Source: Muraenolepis orangiensis
Taxonomy: Eukaryota; Chordata; Actinopteri; Gadiformes; Muraenolepididae
Length of the DNA stretch: 64,000 bases
Direction of reading: 5' to 3'
Assembly (NCBI GenBank): GCA_027704905.1
Contig: CM051005.1
Span: forward strand, 12,947,388 to 13,011,387
Positions 1 to 10,637 of this stretch are shown here, one piece after another. The notes under the pieces were generated by a model. That model was not told the origin of the DNA and did no database searches. It worked only from the letters and a program-made list of their open reading frames with translations. A program made the translations under genes and the position numbers. How positions within the stretch are numbered: position 1 is the first letter of the stretch; every line of letters starts with the position of its first letter.

Positions 1-708
1 TATAGTTGCTTGGTAGTTGGCACCAGAAAAAGTAGTCGTTAGTTAAAATCTTGTTTTCTCACTGGGAAAAGCACACATCACTATTCATATAAACCTGCAT
101 ACTGTACAACAATTAGACCATGCTTTTAATAGGCCCAATTAACCACCGTAAAACCATTTGTAGTTTCCCGAAATATGTAATTATTCATTTTTTATAACAT
201 ATCGAATAATTACTGTGGATGTATGTGTTTTAATTGGATATAGAACACTAACCATTGATGTATGTGATATGGAATAATACCCATGGATGTATGAACAAGC
301 TTGTGCTCTGCTCAAGGGTTGAACGCTCAGCTGTTGAGGTCACTCGGTGCTCACTTGCTCATTCAGTAAGCTGATAGATACAATGAATGAGAATAGAACA
401 AAAACAACCGCGATCATTGTTGTTACGACTCTTGACAGACGAAAATTTATTTTGGATGATTATTTAGAATTAAGGTTTTTTTGCCCCTTCTTGTGCAATG
501 CGGAACACGTTTGCTACATGAGAGCCGACTGCGATGGTCAGAATGCATGTCTCAGAATATCATCATTTTTGGCCAAATTTAAAATAGGACTTCTTTCTAT
601 AAACATAACATTAAACATTTGAAATGCCTCGTATAATACAAAGAATGTTTTTTTCCGATAATGTTTCTTAGATTGTAATGTGCCTTATCTTGAAACAAAC
701 ACTTAAAC
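1..708. other. AT-rich sequence, no gene seen
   Basis: No recognisable coding, RNA or transposon signature. The longest open frame (347-622) has no family resemblance and AT-rich composition. Confidence 0.5.
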
Positions 709-1081
709 CAAAAATTAACCCCATAGGAAACCCTAACATTAAAGCTAAACCTTTGAAGCCAAAACGAAACCCTAACAACAAACCCTAATAGGAAACCCTA
801 TAACCCAAGAACCATAGAAGCCCAAATTTAACTCTAAAAATTAGCCATAGCTGGAACCCTAAGCCTAAAATGAAACCTTAGAAGCCAAAACCTAAAAATG
901 TACAATAATAGGAAACCATAACCCTAGAACCAAACCCTAGAAAGAGGAAAGAAATCCCTTAAACCATATTAGGAAACCCTAACCCTAGAACCAAATCTTA
1001 GAAGCCAAAACCAAACCCTAAAACTGCACCCTAACAGGAAACCCTAACCCTATACAACCAAACCCTAGAAGGAGAAAAATA
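709..1081. repeat. Degenerate CCCTAA-rich tandem array
   Basis: The stretch is built of imperfect repeats of phrases such as AGGAAACCCTAACCCTAG and AACCAAACCCTAGAAG. Clear restarts near 911, 970 and 1034 give a period of roughly 60 bp. Many units contain CCCTAA or CCCTAACCC, the complement of the vertebrate telomere repeat, but the array is far too degenerate to be a plain telomeric tract. It borders the 5' side of the Ty3/gypsy relic. Confidence 0.75.
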
Positions 1082-1658
1082 TATCTGAAAAATTAACTCG
1101 AAAGCCAACCCCATCTTCTCTAGGTACAAATTCCATGAAAAAACACAAGGAAGCGGTCTTTTGAGCACTTCGTAACAGAGCTAAAACTTCTAGTAAAAGA
1201 CTGTGGCTATGCTAATAGTGAGGAGATGGTCAGAGACCGTATAGTGTTTGCTACCAACTCGCCAAGAGTACGGGAAAAGCTGCTGAGTCACAGACCGGAG
1301 CTAACGTTGGACAAGGCAATTGATATAGCACACTCCTATGAGCTAAGTGCAGTAAAGGCTATGGCTAACGAAAGTCAAGAAGTGCACGCAATACACCACA
1401 AGGCCTGGAAACCAGGCACAACTAAATAAGCTTACAGATCAAATGAGAGCCCAAAGACATCTACGACAGCCTGCTATGCATGTGGTAGGCACCACAACAA
1501 GCAAATTGAGTGTCCAGCAAAGGGTAACCAATAATTGTCGCAAATTTAACCACTTTGCAAGAGCATGTAAATAAAAGTCCCATACTCCAAACAGAACAGG
1601 ACATACAAATGTACACACTGTTCAACAAGAGGATGAGGATTACAACTCAGACCTGTTT

Positions 1659-2497
1659 GTGGATGCCGTCACAGCAGAAGAGGAAGGTGAGGATGATGCA
1701 TTTGCAGACATAGAACTGGGGCCACAGAATGCAAAATTGTCATTCAAACTAGATACTGGAGCACAAACAAGCGTTATACCTGCTAAAGACTTTGCTAAGC
1801 TTGGGCCCAGTACACCACTGAAAAAAGTTAAGAATAAGCTTCTGGGCTATGGGGGTCACCCATTGAATGTAAAAGGCTACTGCAACCTGGAAAGCACATA
1901 CAAGAAAAAGACAATAACAGAAAAGTCGTAGACTGTGATGGCCCACCTCTTCTTGGCTACAAGGCGTGTAGGCCCTGGGACTAATTAGTGGTGGTGTATG
2001 CAGTCACTGAGGCCAACAAGAGAGAGTTTGGCTCCCAGTCAGCTGACATACTGAGTGAGTACTCAGATGTTTTCAAAGGCATCTGTGAATTCCAGGGTGA
2101 GTGCAGTTTCAGAATAAACCCAGACATCGCACCAGTAGCTTGCCCACCAAGGAGGGTGCCATTCGCCCAAAAAGACCGTCTAAAGGCGGAGCTAGACAAC
2201 ATTGAAAGAGATAGCATAATATGCAAAGTGACTGAGCCAACCCAGTGGGTCAACGCCCTAGTAATGTGTGAGAAACCAAAAACACACAAGCTTCGAGTAT
2301 GTCTGGACCCAAGGCCTTTGAATTAGGCAATACTGAGGCCATACTACCCCCTACCCACATTGGAAGATGTGACATCAAAGCTGGCTGGAGCAAAAATACT
2401 TCAGCACCTTGGATGCACGATCGGGCTACTGGGCTATTAAGCTCAGTGAAGAGTTGTCGCTGCTCACGACATTCAACACCACATTCGGCAGGTACCG
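1659..2497 (+). pseudogene. gypsy pol fragment: protease and N-terminal reverse transcriptase
   Basis: The protease part shows LDTGAQTSVIP, with the catalytic Asp-Thr-Gly. After a break, a second open piece (1988-2326) carries the RT entry region: the PRRVPFA motif, then VTEPTQWVN and LRVCLDPRPLN. An in-frame stop follows at 2324-2326 and an extra A near 2396 shifts the frame. The continuation LDARSGYWAIKL and TTFNTTFGRYRF is readable up to 2497. The YxDD active-site block that should follow is not in the window. Non-functional. Confidence 0.8.
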
Positions 2498-2498
2498 T

Positions 2499-2760
2499 TT
2501 CATTACATTACAGTCATTTAGCAGACACTTTTATCCAAAGCGACTTACAATGGTGTGTTTTAACAAAGGAAGGTAAGAGAACATCTCGTCACCAGAAGTC
2601 AAAAGTGCATTTCAAGTCTCCAATAACTGAACCAGTGCTCAGGTACAACTAAAATAATTCAGGCAAAAGTGTAAGGGAAAAAGTACAATAAGTTGGCAAA
2701 CAATATGCAACAATATCTAGAACAATATATACCTATAATATATAATATGTAATCTACTTT
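2499..2760 (+). repeat. Teleost dispersed repeat (CATTTAGCAGAC family) inserted in the gypsy RT
   Basis: It opens with CATTACAGTCATTTAGCAGA and TCCAAAGCGACTTACAATG, a phrase very common in fish interspersed repeats. It continues with a stretch nearly identical to 17014-17215 (AAAGGAAGGTAAGAGAAC, GTACAATAAGTTG, AATATCTAGAACAATAT). The two copies establish the left and right limits. I could not assign a formal family name. Confidence 0.75.
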
Positions 2761-2769
2761 TGGGGGGAA

Positions 2770-4292
2770 GACATGGGTGGTTGATGCGAGCATCAATGGC
2801 TTGGGCGCAGTGATAATGCAAGAAGGCAGACCAGTTGCATGCACCACGGAGCAGAACTACGCCCAGAGCTCTATGCAGTCCTGTACGGATGTAAAAGGTT
2901 CCACGATTACCTCTATGGGCGAAACATCACAGTGGAATCAGACCACAAACCCTTAGAGACAATACTTCGCAATATTACAGCGCATGCTGCTCGCACTGCA
3001 AAAATACAGCATAACTCCCATCCACCGACCGGGCAAGGAGATACCAGTGGCAGACACGTTGTCAAGGAAATCCATGCATGATGAAGACAGCTCGCTCGCT
3101 GAGGCTATGGAGACCCAGGTGCACACTGTCATCAGCACAGCACCAGTGAGTGAAGACAGGCTACAAGACATCAGGACAGCTACAGCTCAGGACACCAAGC
3201 TGTCCGCTCTCAAACAGGTTATTAAAAATGTCCCCCGCTCGTCAGCGAGTACTGGAACCACCGGGATGAGATCTGCGAAGCAGATGGAATCCTTTTAAAA
3301 GGTGAAAAAATTATTATTCCACACAAGCTCAGAGCAGACATGCTAAAACACATACATACAGGCCATTTCGGCGTGGAAAAGAGCAAACACAGGGCCAGAG
3401 ATGTCATGTTTTGGCCAGGAATGGGTCAACAGATAGAGGAAACAGTAATGAACTGTGACATATGCCAAACACACCGCAACTCCAACACAAAGGAGCCCAT
3501 GCTCTCACAAGCAATCCCAGAAAACCCATGGCAGACTGTAGCAACAGACCTGTTTTCCTGGAACTCTGCAAATTACATTGTCATATGTGACTATCTCAGC
3601 AGGAACTTTCAAGCCGTTTGCAGAGTCATGGAGTTTTCAGCACGTCACCTCGAGCCCCCGTTATCCACAAAGCAACGGGCTGGCCAAAAAGACTGTTCAA
3701 ACAGCAAAGCGGATCCTCACAAAGGCTAAAGAGGACAACAAAGACCCATACCTCAGCCTATTAGAGTACAGCCTGTTGACGGCTTAAAATCTCCAGCCCA
3801 AATTCTAATGAGCCGCAGACTGCGCTCCATCTTACCTACAACAAAGCAGCAACTGCGACCCCAGGTGACCCTCCCCCCCCCCGGAAAAAGTGCGAGAAAA
3901 AAGGGAGGAATGCCAGCGGCGGCAGCAACAGCATTACGACAAGTCTGCTCGACCTCTGCCAGCGCTGCACACCGGAGATCCCATCCGTTTCCAGCAGGAA
4001 GATGGACGATGGGCACCTGCAACAATACTCCAACCTGCAGAGACTCCACGAAGTTACCGCATCGAAACCAGCGAGGGAGAGAACCTGCGGCGCAACCGTC
4101 CACACATACTCGACAACAAACATGCACACACAACAGCCAAAGATCAGCGAAGACAATTTGACCTCTAGTCAACCAGAGACAGAACAAAACCAACCCACCC
4201 ACAGTCCAACATGTAAATCTGATAACACAGAGACCTGTCTACGCACAAGATATGGTCGTACCATTAAGCCAAGGAAAATCCTTGATTTATAA
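2770..4292 (+). pseudogene. gypsy pol fragment: RNase H and integrase
   Basis: RNase H shows VVDASINGLGAV, ELYAVLYGCKRFHDYLYG and ESDHKPLE. A tether piece PIHRPGKEIPVADTLSRKS precedes integrase. Integrase keeps the HHCC zinc region (HTGHFGVEK then CDICQTH) and the first two acidic positions (TDLFSW, ICDYLSR). It is then deleted up to SPRYPQSNGLAKKTVQ, so part of the catalytic core is lost. The C-terminal part (GDPIRFQQEDGRWAPATI) is open. Several frameshifts are present. Confidence 0.8.
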
Positions 4293-6052
4293 CTGATACT
4301 AACATATTGTGCCTTGTTAGTGCTATTCTGTTGTTCATAATTACTGAGTACACTATTTTCGTTACTGAACGTTTATAAAAATGATATTATGATGTTGATG
4401 GTCATTTATGTTAGTCAGTTTACAGATCCAGACGAAGACAACAAGCCAGAAGACATTTATTGTGTACTGTAGAATAAGGCCGTGTTATATATTGATGTTT
4501 GATTGTTTACATGCATTCTTGTTACATTGCAGGAACTGATTCTCATTTTGTTGAAGGGAGATCCGCTAGGCGGATAGAATAAAAGCACGCAATTGAAGCT
4601 CCCTAAATCGTGGAATTATTGAACAGGCTGCAAGTCCCAACACCCACCACTTGCATATGTCCAAACCCTTGAACACAGACACTCATGGTAACCCATAGTA
4701 AAGCTGTGCTAATCCCATAATATTTCACGGTTGATTTAGAGAAAGGGGGGGGCGGGGGTAGCAGGCATAATGGTAGTAGGGTGCGGCTGGCAAAGTTTGT
4801 CACATGCCAGGGACCTAGCAGTAGCAGACATTGTCTAGCGAAGACTCAGGGCTGACGGGCGAGTGTGACCTCAGTGTTCTGCAGGCCCCCGAGTGGCTGA
4901 ACCATTAGAAGTAAGCCTTCCATCAACACAACAGCTGTGCCCCACCCTCGGAACCACCTCGGGACTCACACCGAATTTATCGCCAGGGGATCGTAATTGG
5001 ATGCCGTACTCGAGTGACCTTTACGTTCGACAGTGAATGTCAGTCTGTGTCGGGGCTTTCTGGATTGTATACACAAGCAGTTGTTGCCTGGAAGTGTAGG
5101 AGGTGTTTTGGGGTCAGGTTTCCAGGACAAGGGCCCCGTAGGGTCCAGGTTCCCAGGAGAACCTGCGATGGAGAGTGGTCCCAGGACAGGGCAAGAATAA
5201 TTTCAGAGAAGGTTGTGGATTGTCTATTGCAGATCAGATGATGGGAGAGATTGCCAACATGGCAGACCTGTAATATCGCTTTGTAGGACAGATACGATTT
5301 TGTTCATTTTAATTGTATGTCTATGAATGCTTTACAACTTTATTGTGATTTTTGCTATGGACCGTTTTTATTTAGACATTGGTGGGGACATGTCGTTATT
5401 GTTCCCACTGAAAACGAATAATCAACCACCCCCAGGAACCACCGCCAACAGGAACCAAGGCAGGGGGGACATGAAGTATTTTTGTGACAGTGTTTGGCCC
5501 CTGGCCCGCCAGTCACTGTAGAGCTGTGAATGACAGAGACATCTTCACTCTGCAGCGCCTTCAGATGACTGGGAAAAGAAAGCCTACCCATTCTCCCGCT
5601 CTGTCAACTGCCAACAAAAAGAGCTTTAGGGTCCTAGTGTTGTAGTTTAAGAATCCAATGCTCTTTCAGCAGGTGTCATTGTTTTAAAGAAAAGTCATTT
5701 ATAACAACATAATTGTACTTAATTGTAAAAAAAAAAGTTTAAATGGTTGCATGCTTCTGTGTGTGTGTGTGTGTGTGTGTGCATATTGTTGTAACAGCTG
5801 ACTATGCTGTATACTAGAAATACACACAGTGACTGTAACAATCAACACACTCACCCCCACACCCTCATTCCTCTAAACCCCAACCTACCACCCAGCCCCC
5901 CCCCCCCCCACACACACACACAGTTGCAACAACGACAACACACACACACTGGCCAGGTGCCAGCCACCCCCGAGCCTAACCAAAATGCTGGGCAATCTGA
6001 AACGCTGTCATTGCTTTGTCTGAGACACTGCAGCGCACACGCCGATGGCCAG
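4293..6052. other. Upstream flank of chrng, no coding exon supported
   Basis: Contains a (GT)n tract at about 5759-5780, a C-run and CA tract near 5901-5925, and unique sequence. I looked for chrnd, the usual upstream neighbour, and found no convincing exon. Two E-boxes lie close to the chrng start, CAGCTG at 5795-5800 and CAGGTG at 5954-5959. These are plausible myogenic bHLH sites because gamma-subunit promoters are E-box driven; this is inference. Confidence 0.4.
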
Positions 6053-9000
6053 ATGGATTGTGTACCTCTGTTATTATTCCTTTGCATACTGTGTGTGATT
6101 CCAACCACAGGTAAGAGTTCACACATCTCGCTTTGGGAGGGGAATGGGCCGGTACAGTGTATGTACAGTAGTTTTTAGTATTAGTTTTTAGTATTATTTT
6201 AGATGCATTTAACCATTGCACTGCAGCAACTCCTGCCATATTTACACAACATTCACATATTATACATCAAACTGTTCCCCTTAACATGTTGTTTTTGCTC
6301 CTATGATCTGAAATTCATCCAATCCATTTTTCTAAGTAATATTTACATTTCAACCACTTGAGATGTCACTGAGGAGAGAGAGAGGTGATGTTCTCAACAG
6401 AAGAGACAAGCTGTGATGGCTCATTAGTAAGCTCTCGAGTGGTTAAACCTGACAGTGACCGATATTAGTAGTATAATTGCAGAGAAAAGTTATTTTATTT
6501 AGCTTTAATTTTTATATAGGCGCTGCACGGTAAGTCTATCTGTGTAGTGGATGGTACAAAAAGTTAATTTATTAAGTATACAAACATATATAAAGTACAA
6601 TAAGAAACTATATATATAGTGGTTAGTGAGTTTGACTACCAGCAAGAAGGATTGAAATTTGATTCCCAATGTCTTTCAGGCAAACAGCCTTTAACTGTTT
6701 TAAGTAAAAAATATACAATCATGAAGAGCTTAAGAGCTTACGAATGAGCCAACTCAAAAATATCAAATATCACAATATAGACATGAAAAAATCTGAAAAC
6801 TGAAATATAGACATCTAATAGACGTAAATAATGTTGAAATACAGAAGTCTAAAAAACCTTTAACTGACTTAGATGATATTTCTAAAAAATAGAAATAGAA
6901 ATGTGATAATATGATAATTACGGTATGGGAATAATAGTTTAACTCATCAGAACATGAGGAAAGATTGACTAAAAACTAAGCCTAAGATGCGAATATCGGT
7001 ATTCAGTGTGGTTCACTCAACGTATTAACTACAGCAGTACAGTTATCTATGTAGTTTACTTTTGTGCTGATACATTTATTAGTGTTCACATTCCTGGCTG
7101 TCGGACCTGACTTAGCAGCCCATGTCTCTTCCAGTATCCTATTCGGTCTATACCTGAAATAGACATTATGACTGTTGGGTTTTACAATCCTATTGTCTTA
7201 GAACTAACTTCTACCCTTGTCTCCAGCCAAAAAGGTGTACATATAGACAATGTATAGTAGTCAATGTATGTACACAATGGTTCCCAGATTAGCCTTGCAG
7301 GAATACTTACAGTAGAATTTTAAAACAAGCAACCACCTTCCTTCAGTTACACAGTAACACAACTGAAGCAATCAGCTGAATGCTTGGCCCATGTATACGA
7401 GTGAACGTGGATCGCTTTATTCAGTGATCGGATACGATCGGAAAAACATTCCATGTAAACGGGGGCTATTGATAGGTTGTCAATCTTATGTTTTTGAAAG
7501 TAGGCTAATAGATGAACTGAAGGGGCGCGGGAGAGATGAGTCGTCTCTTCCAATTGGAAAGAGGGCGAGGCCCGCGTCAGAGGTCCACTCGTCAGACAAG
7601 CTCCCTAGTTTGATGATTTTAAGCTTTGTTTGATGATTGATCAGTAAGTTAGTTGGCGAAATTGAGAAAGACAAGATGGAGAACAGTGAAAAAAGAAAGG
7701 GAGGGGCAGAAAAAGCTAGAATTAAAGAGAATAAAAAAAAACGAAAATTGCTATGCATTAGGATGCATTAGATGCATTAGGATAGAGTCATTATTCCAAG
7801 TTAAATGATATAATATTAATATTATAATATTAAATAATAATATTAAATAATATTAATATTAAATAATAAGGACACAGAGATTTGTGGCCAATTCACTATT
7901 GCATTTATTTTATAGGCCTGAATTAGACAAGCAGTTCCTTTCCGAATTTTGATATTGAGGCTGATATAAGGAGAGCCTGTTTTGGACCGGTGGAAGCTGC
8001 ATGTGCATTGGCACTTATTTTGGTTTACAGCCAGGCACAGGCCACCATTTTTGACTATCCCCATTTGCTGTACTTTGTCCTTAATCCCAATTGTACATTC
8101 ACGTTACTGACGCCTACATATCCACTTTGACACACTTCACACATGACACGGACATTTTTAAGAAACCTTAAATAAAGGAAGGTTTCATTTAGCACCTTCC
8201 TCTTGTTGTCCGTCTCTTTTATGTTATGGCTTGACTCTGGGGAATCGAGCCATAACAGTGTATGAGCATAGAGGTATCATTGATCTGTAGGCTACAAGGG
8301 TGGTCCACACGCGTGGGCCGGTGTGTGGGCCGGTGCGTCTGAACGTCCGGGCTGATTTGTGTCCCAGTCCGCCCTTGGCACCCCACATCAGGTTCAGTCA
8401 TCCCCCATATCTCATCTCACCTTCGACAGGTCAGGTCATATTCCTCTCCTCGTCAGTCACTCATTTGGGTGTCAGGTTTGACCGACACCTGACTTTTAAT
8501 GACCATATAAAACATCTGTGTGAAACCTCATTCCATCATCTCAAAAACATATCCAAACTCCGCCCTACTCTAACCCTGTCAGATGCAGAGAGGCTTCCTC
8601 ATGCCTTTATCTCTTCTAGGCTAGACTACTGCAATGCACTTTTTATTGGGGTCCCTGGAAAGAGCATCCAGAAAATGCAATACATTCAAAATAGTGCTGC
8701 CAGGATCTTTTGTAAAATTTGTAAACACAAGCATGTAACACTGACTGTTTTCATTGCACTTGGCTTACGGTCTCATTCAGGATCGACCACACAATCCTGT
8801 AACTTACACACAAATGCATAAGTTGTTATGCACCTCCCTATCTACAAGAACTCATTACTCCACAAACCTGCCACCCGCACCCTCAGATCTGTCAACAGCT
8901 CGCTCCTCAGGGCCCCAGTGCTAAGCTCCGCCCCCATGGGGGACCGGGGCCTTTTGCTCAGCTGTGCCACGCCTGTGAAATGGCCTTCCTCATCATTTAA

Positions 9001-9836
9001 GGGCCACCGCCACAGACCCTGGACTCTTTAAAAATGGCCTTTAACCTTTTTATTTCAACTTGATGTAATGCATCACAATCAGTGTATTTTCAGACAGGCT
9101 TTGACCTCTTTGATCATAATACTCTCTCTCTCTCTCTCTCTGCCCGGTGACAGCATCCGCAGCTAACCTGGAAGATGAGCTCTATAGAGACCTGATGAAC
9201 GGATACAACAAGAACATTCGGCCCATGGAGAAGAGTGGTGACATCACACAGGTCTTCATCAAGATGACCCTCACCAACCTCATCTCGCTGGTGATTTCAG
9301 CTCTGTGTGTGTGTGTGTGTGTGTGTACCTATTACTATGGGATGTTGTACGTCTCATGTTTAGTGGACCTCAGGTAACCCAGAGGAAAACAATTGAGTGA
9401 ATCAATAGGAGAAACCCAGACATGAATTCATGAGCCATACTTTCCAATGAAAATGACTGTACTAGTAGAAATGTTACTGTGCTTATTAATAATATAATTG
9501 ATTAATAGGCCATTTACTCTCACCTGTTCAGCTGTTTGTGTGTGTGCATGCATTCTTTGTAACGTTTGTCGTAGTAAACAATGCAAAAAATAAACAAACG
9601 TATCTTGTCTCCAGAATGAAAGGGAGGAGGCCCTGACCACCAACGTTTGGATAGAAATGGTAACCAACCGAGGCACAAATGTTAGCATTGATTCGGTCTC
9701 TCTTGTATCTGTTTTTGCTTATATACGTATATATATGTGTATATATATACACCCACACACACACAAAATATACATACATATGATATACATATACGTATGT
9801 TTAATATACATATATACTGCATATATGCACACACAA

Positions 9837-9890
<54 letters not shown>

Positions 9891-10597
9891 ACTGTATAAT
9901 ATATACGTATAAGTGTGTGTATATACATGTATGTGTGAAGCACCACCATGGTGGTTGATCAGAGAAGCAGAGACGAGAAGCACAGCAGGGTACATGACAT
10001 GCAGTGTTTTCTCTGTGTGTAGCAGTGGTGTGACTACCGGCTCAGATGGGACCAGGAGCCTAGGTCCAGCCTGTACGGGGACATCACCCACCAGCTCCGC
10101 ATTCCCTCCAAGAGAATATGGCTGCCTGACGTCATACTCGAGAACAAGTGAGTATGTAAAAACCTTTTGTTTATTCATCACACGGGTATCGTACTCTATG
10201 ACCACGCTAACCGTGGTCATAGAGAACACGGTTCATTTCAAAGGTCATCGCGAGGTAGAGCTGTGCTACTGCCAGTGGTTAGATTACATTAGATTAGATT
10301 CAAATGGTATTGTCAGTGTACAGCACAAGTACAGTACAGCGAAAATAATTTGGCATCTAACCAGAGTGCAAATGTTGCAGTAAAGTGCATGGTAATATAT
10401 AATGTACAGTGGATAAATAGGATGTAAAAACAGTCTACTAAAAAACTACTACTAAAAACAGGTATAAAATAACTTATCGAGTAGGTATGAGATATGTGCA
10501 GAATTCTAGGTATATATATACACAGGTAACAATACAAGTATGAACAGGTAGTGCAGTTATATCAACAGTTGAAGATTAATTTATATACGGTAAGTAC

Positions 10598-10637
<40 letters not shown>

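Larger units (their letters stand above)
1150..4292 (+). mobile_element. Ty3/gypsy-type retrotransposon relic, gag to integrase order
   Basis: Fragments in several frames follow the Ty3/gypsy order: a gag-like piece (about 1226-1429), a decayed Cys/His knuckle region (about 1462-1575), an aspartic protease with DTGA (near 1754), the 5' half of reverse transcriptase (1988-2497), RNase H (about 2770-3060), and integrase (3066-4292) ending with a basic RTIKPRKILDL tail. Stops and frameshifts break every domain. The middle of reverse transcriptase is absent and a SINE-like repeat sits there. No flanking LTR pair could be recognised, so the true ends are unknown. Dead copy. Confidence 0.85.

Noticed and set aside
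4890..5640. Possible 3' end of chrnd upstream of chrng (NNQPPPG-like text near 5420)
   Set aside because: Only a few residues resemble the delta tail; no M4 helix or splice acceptor fits.
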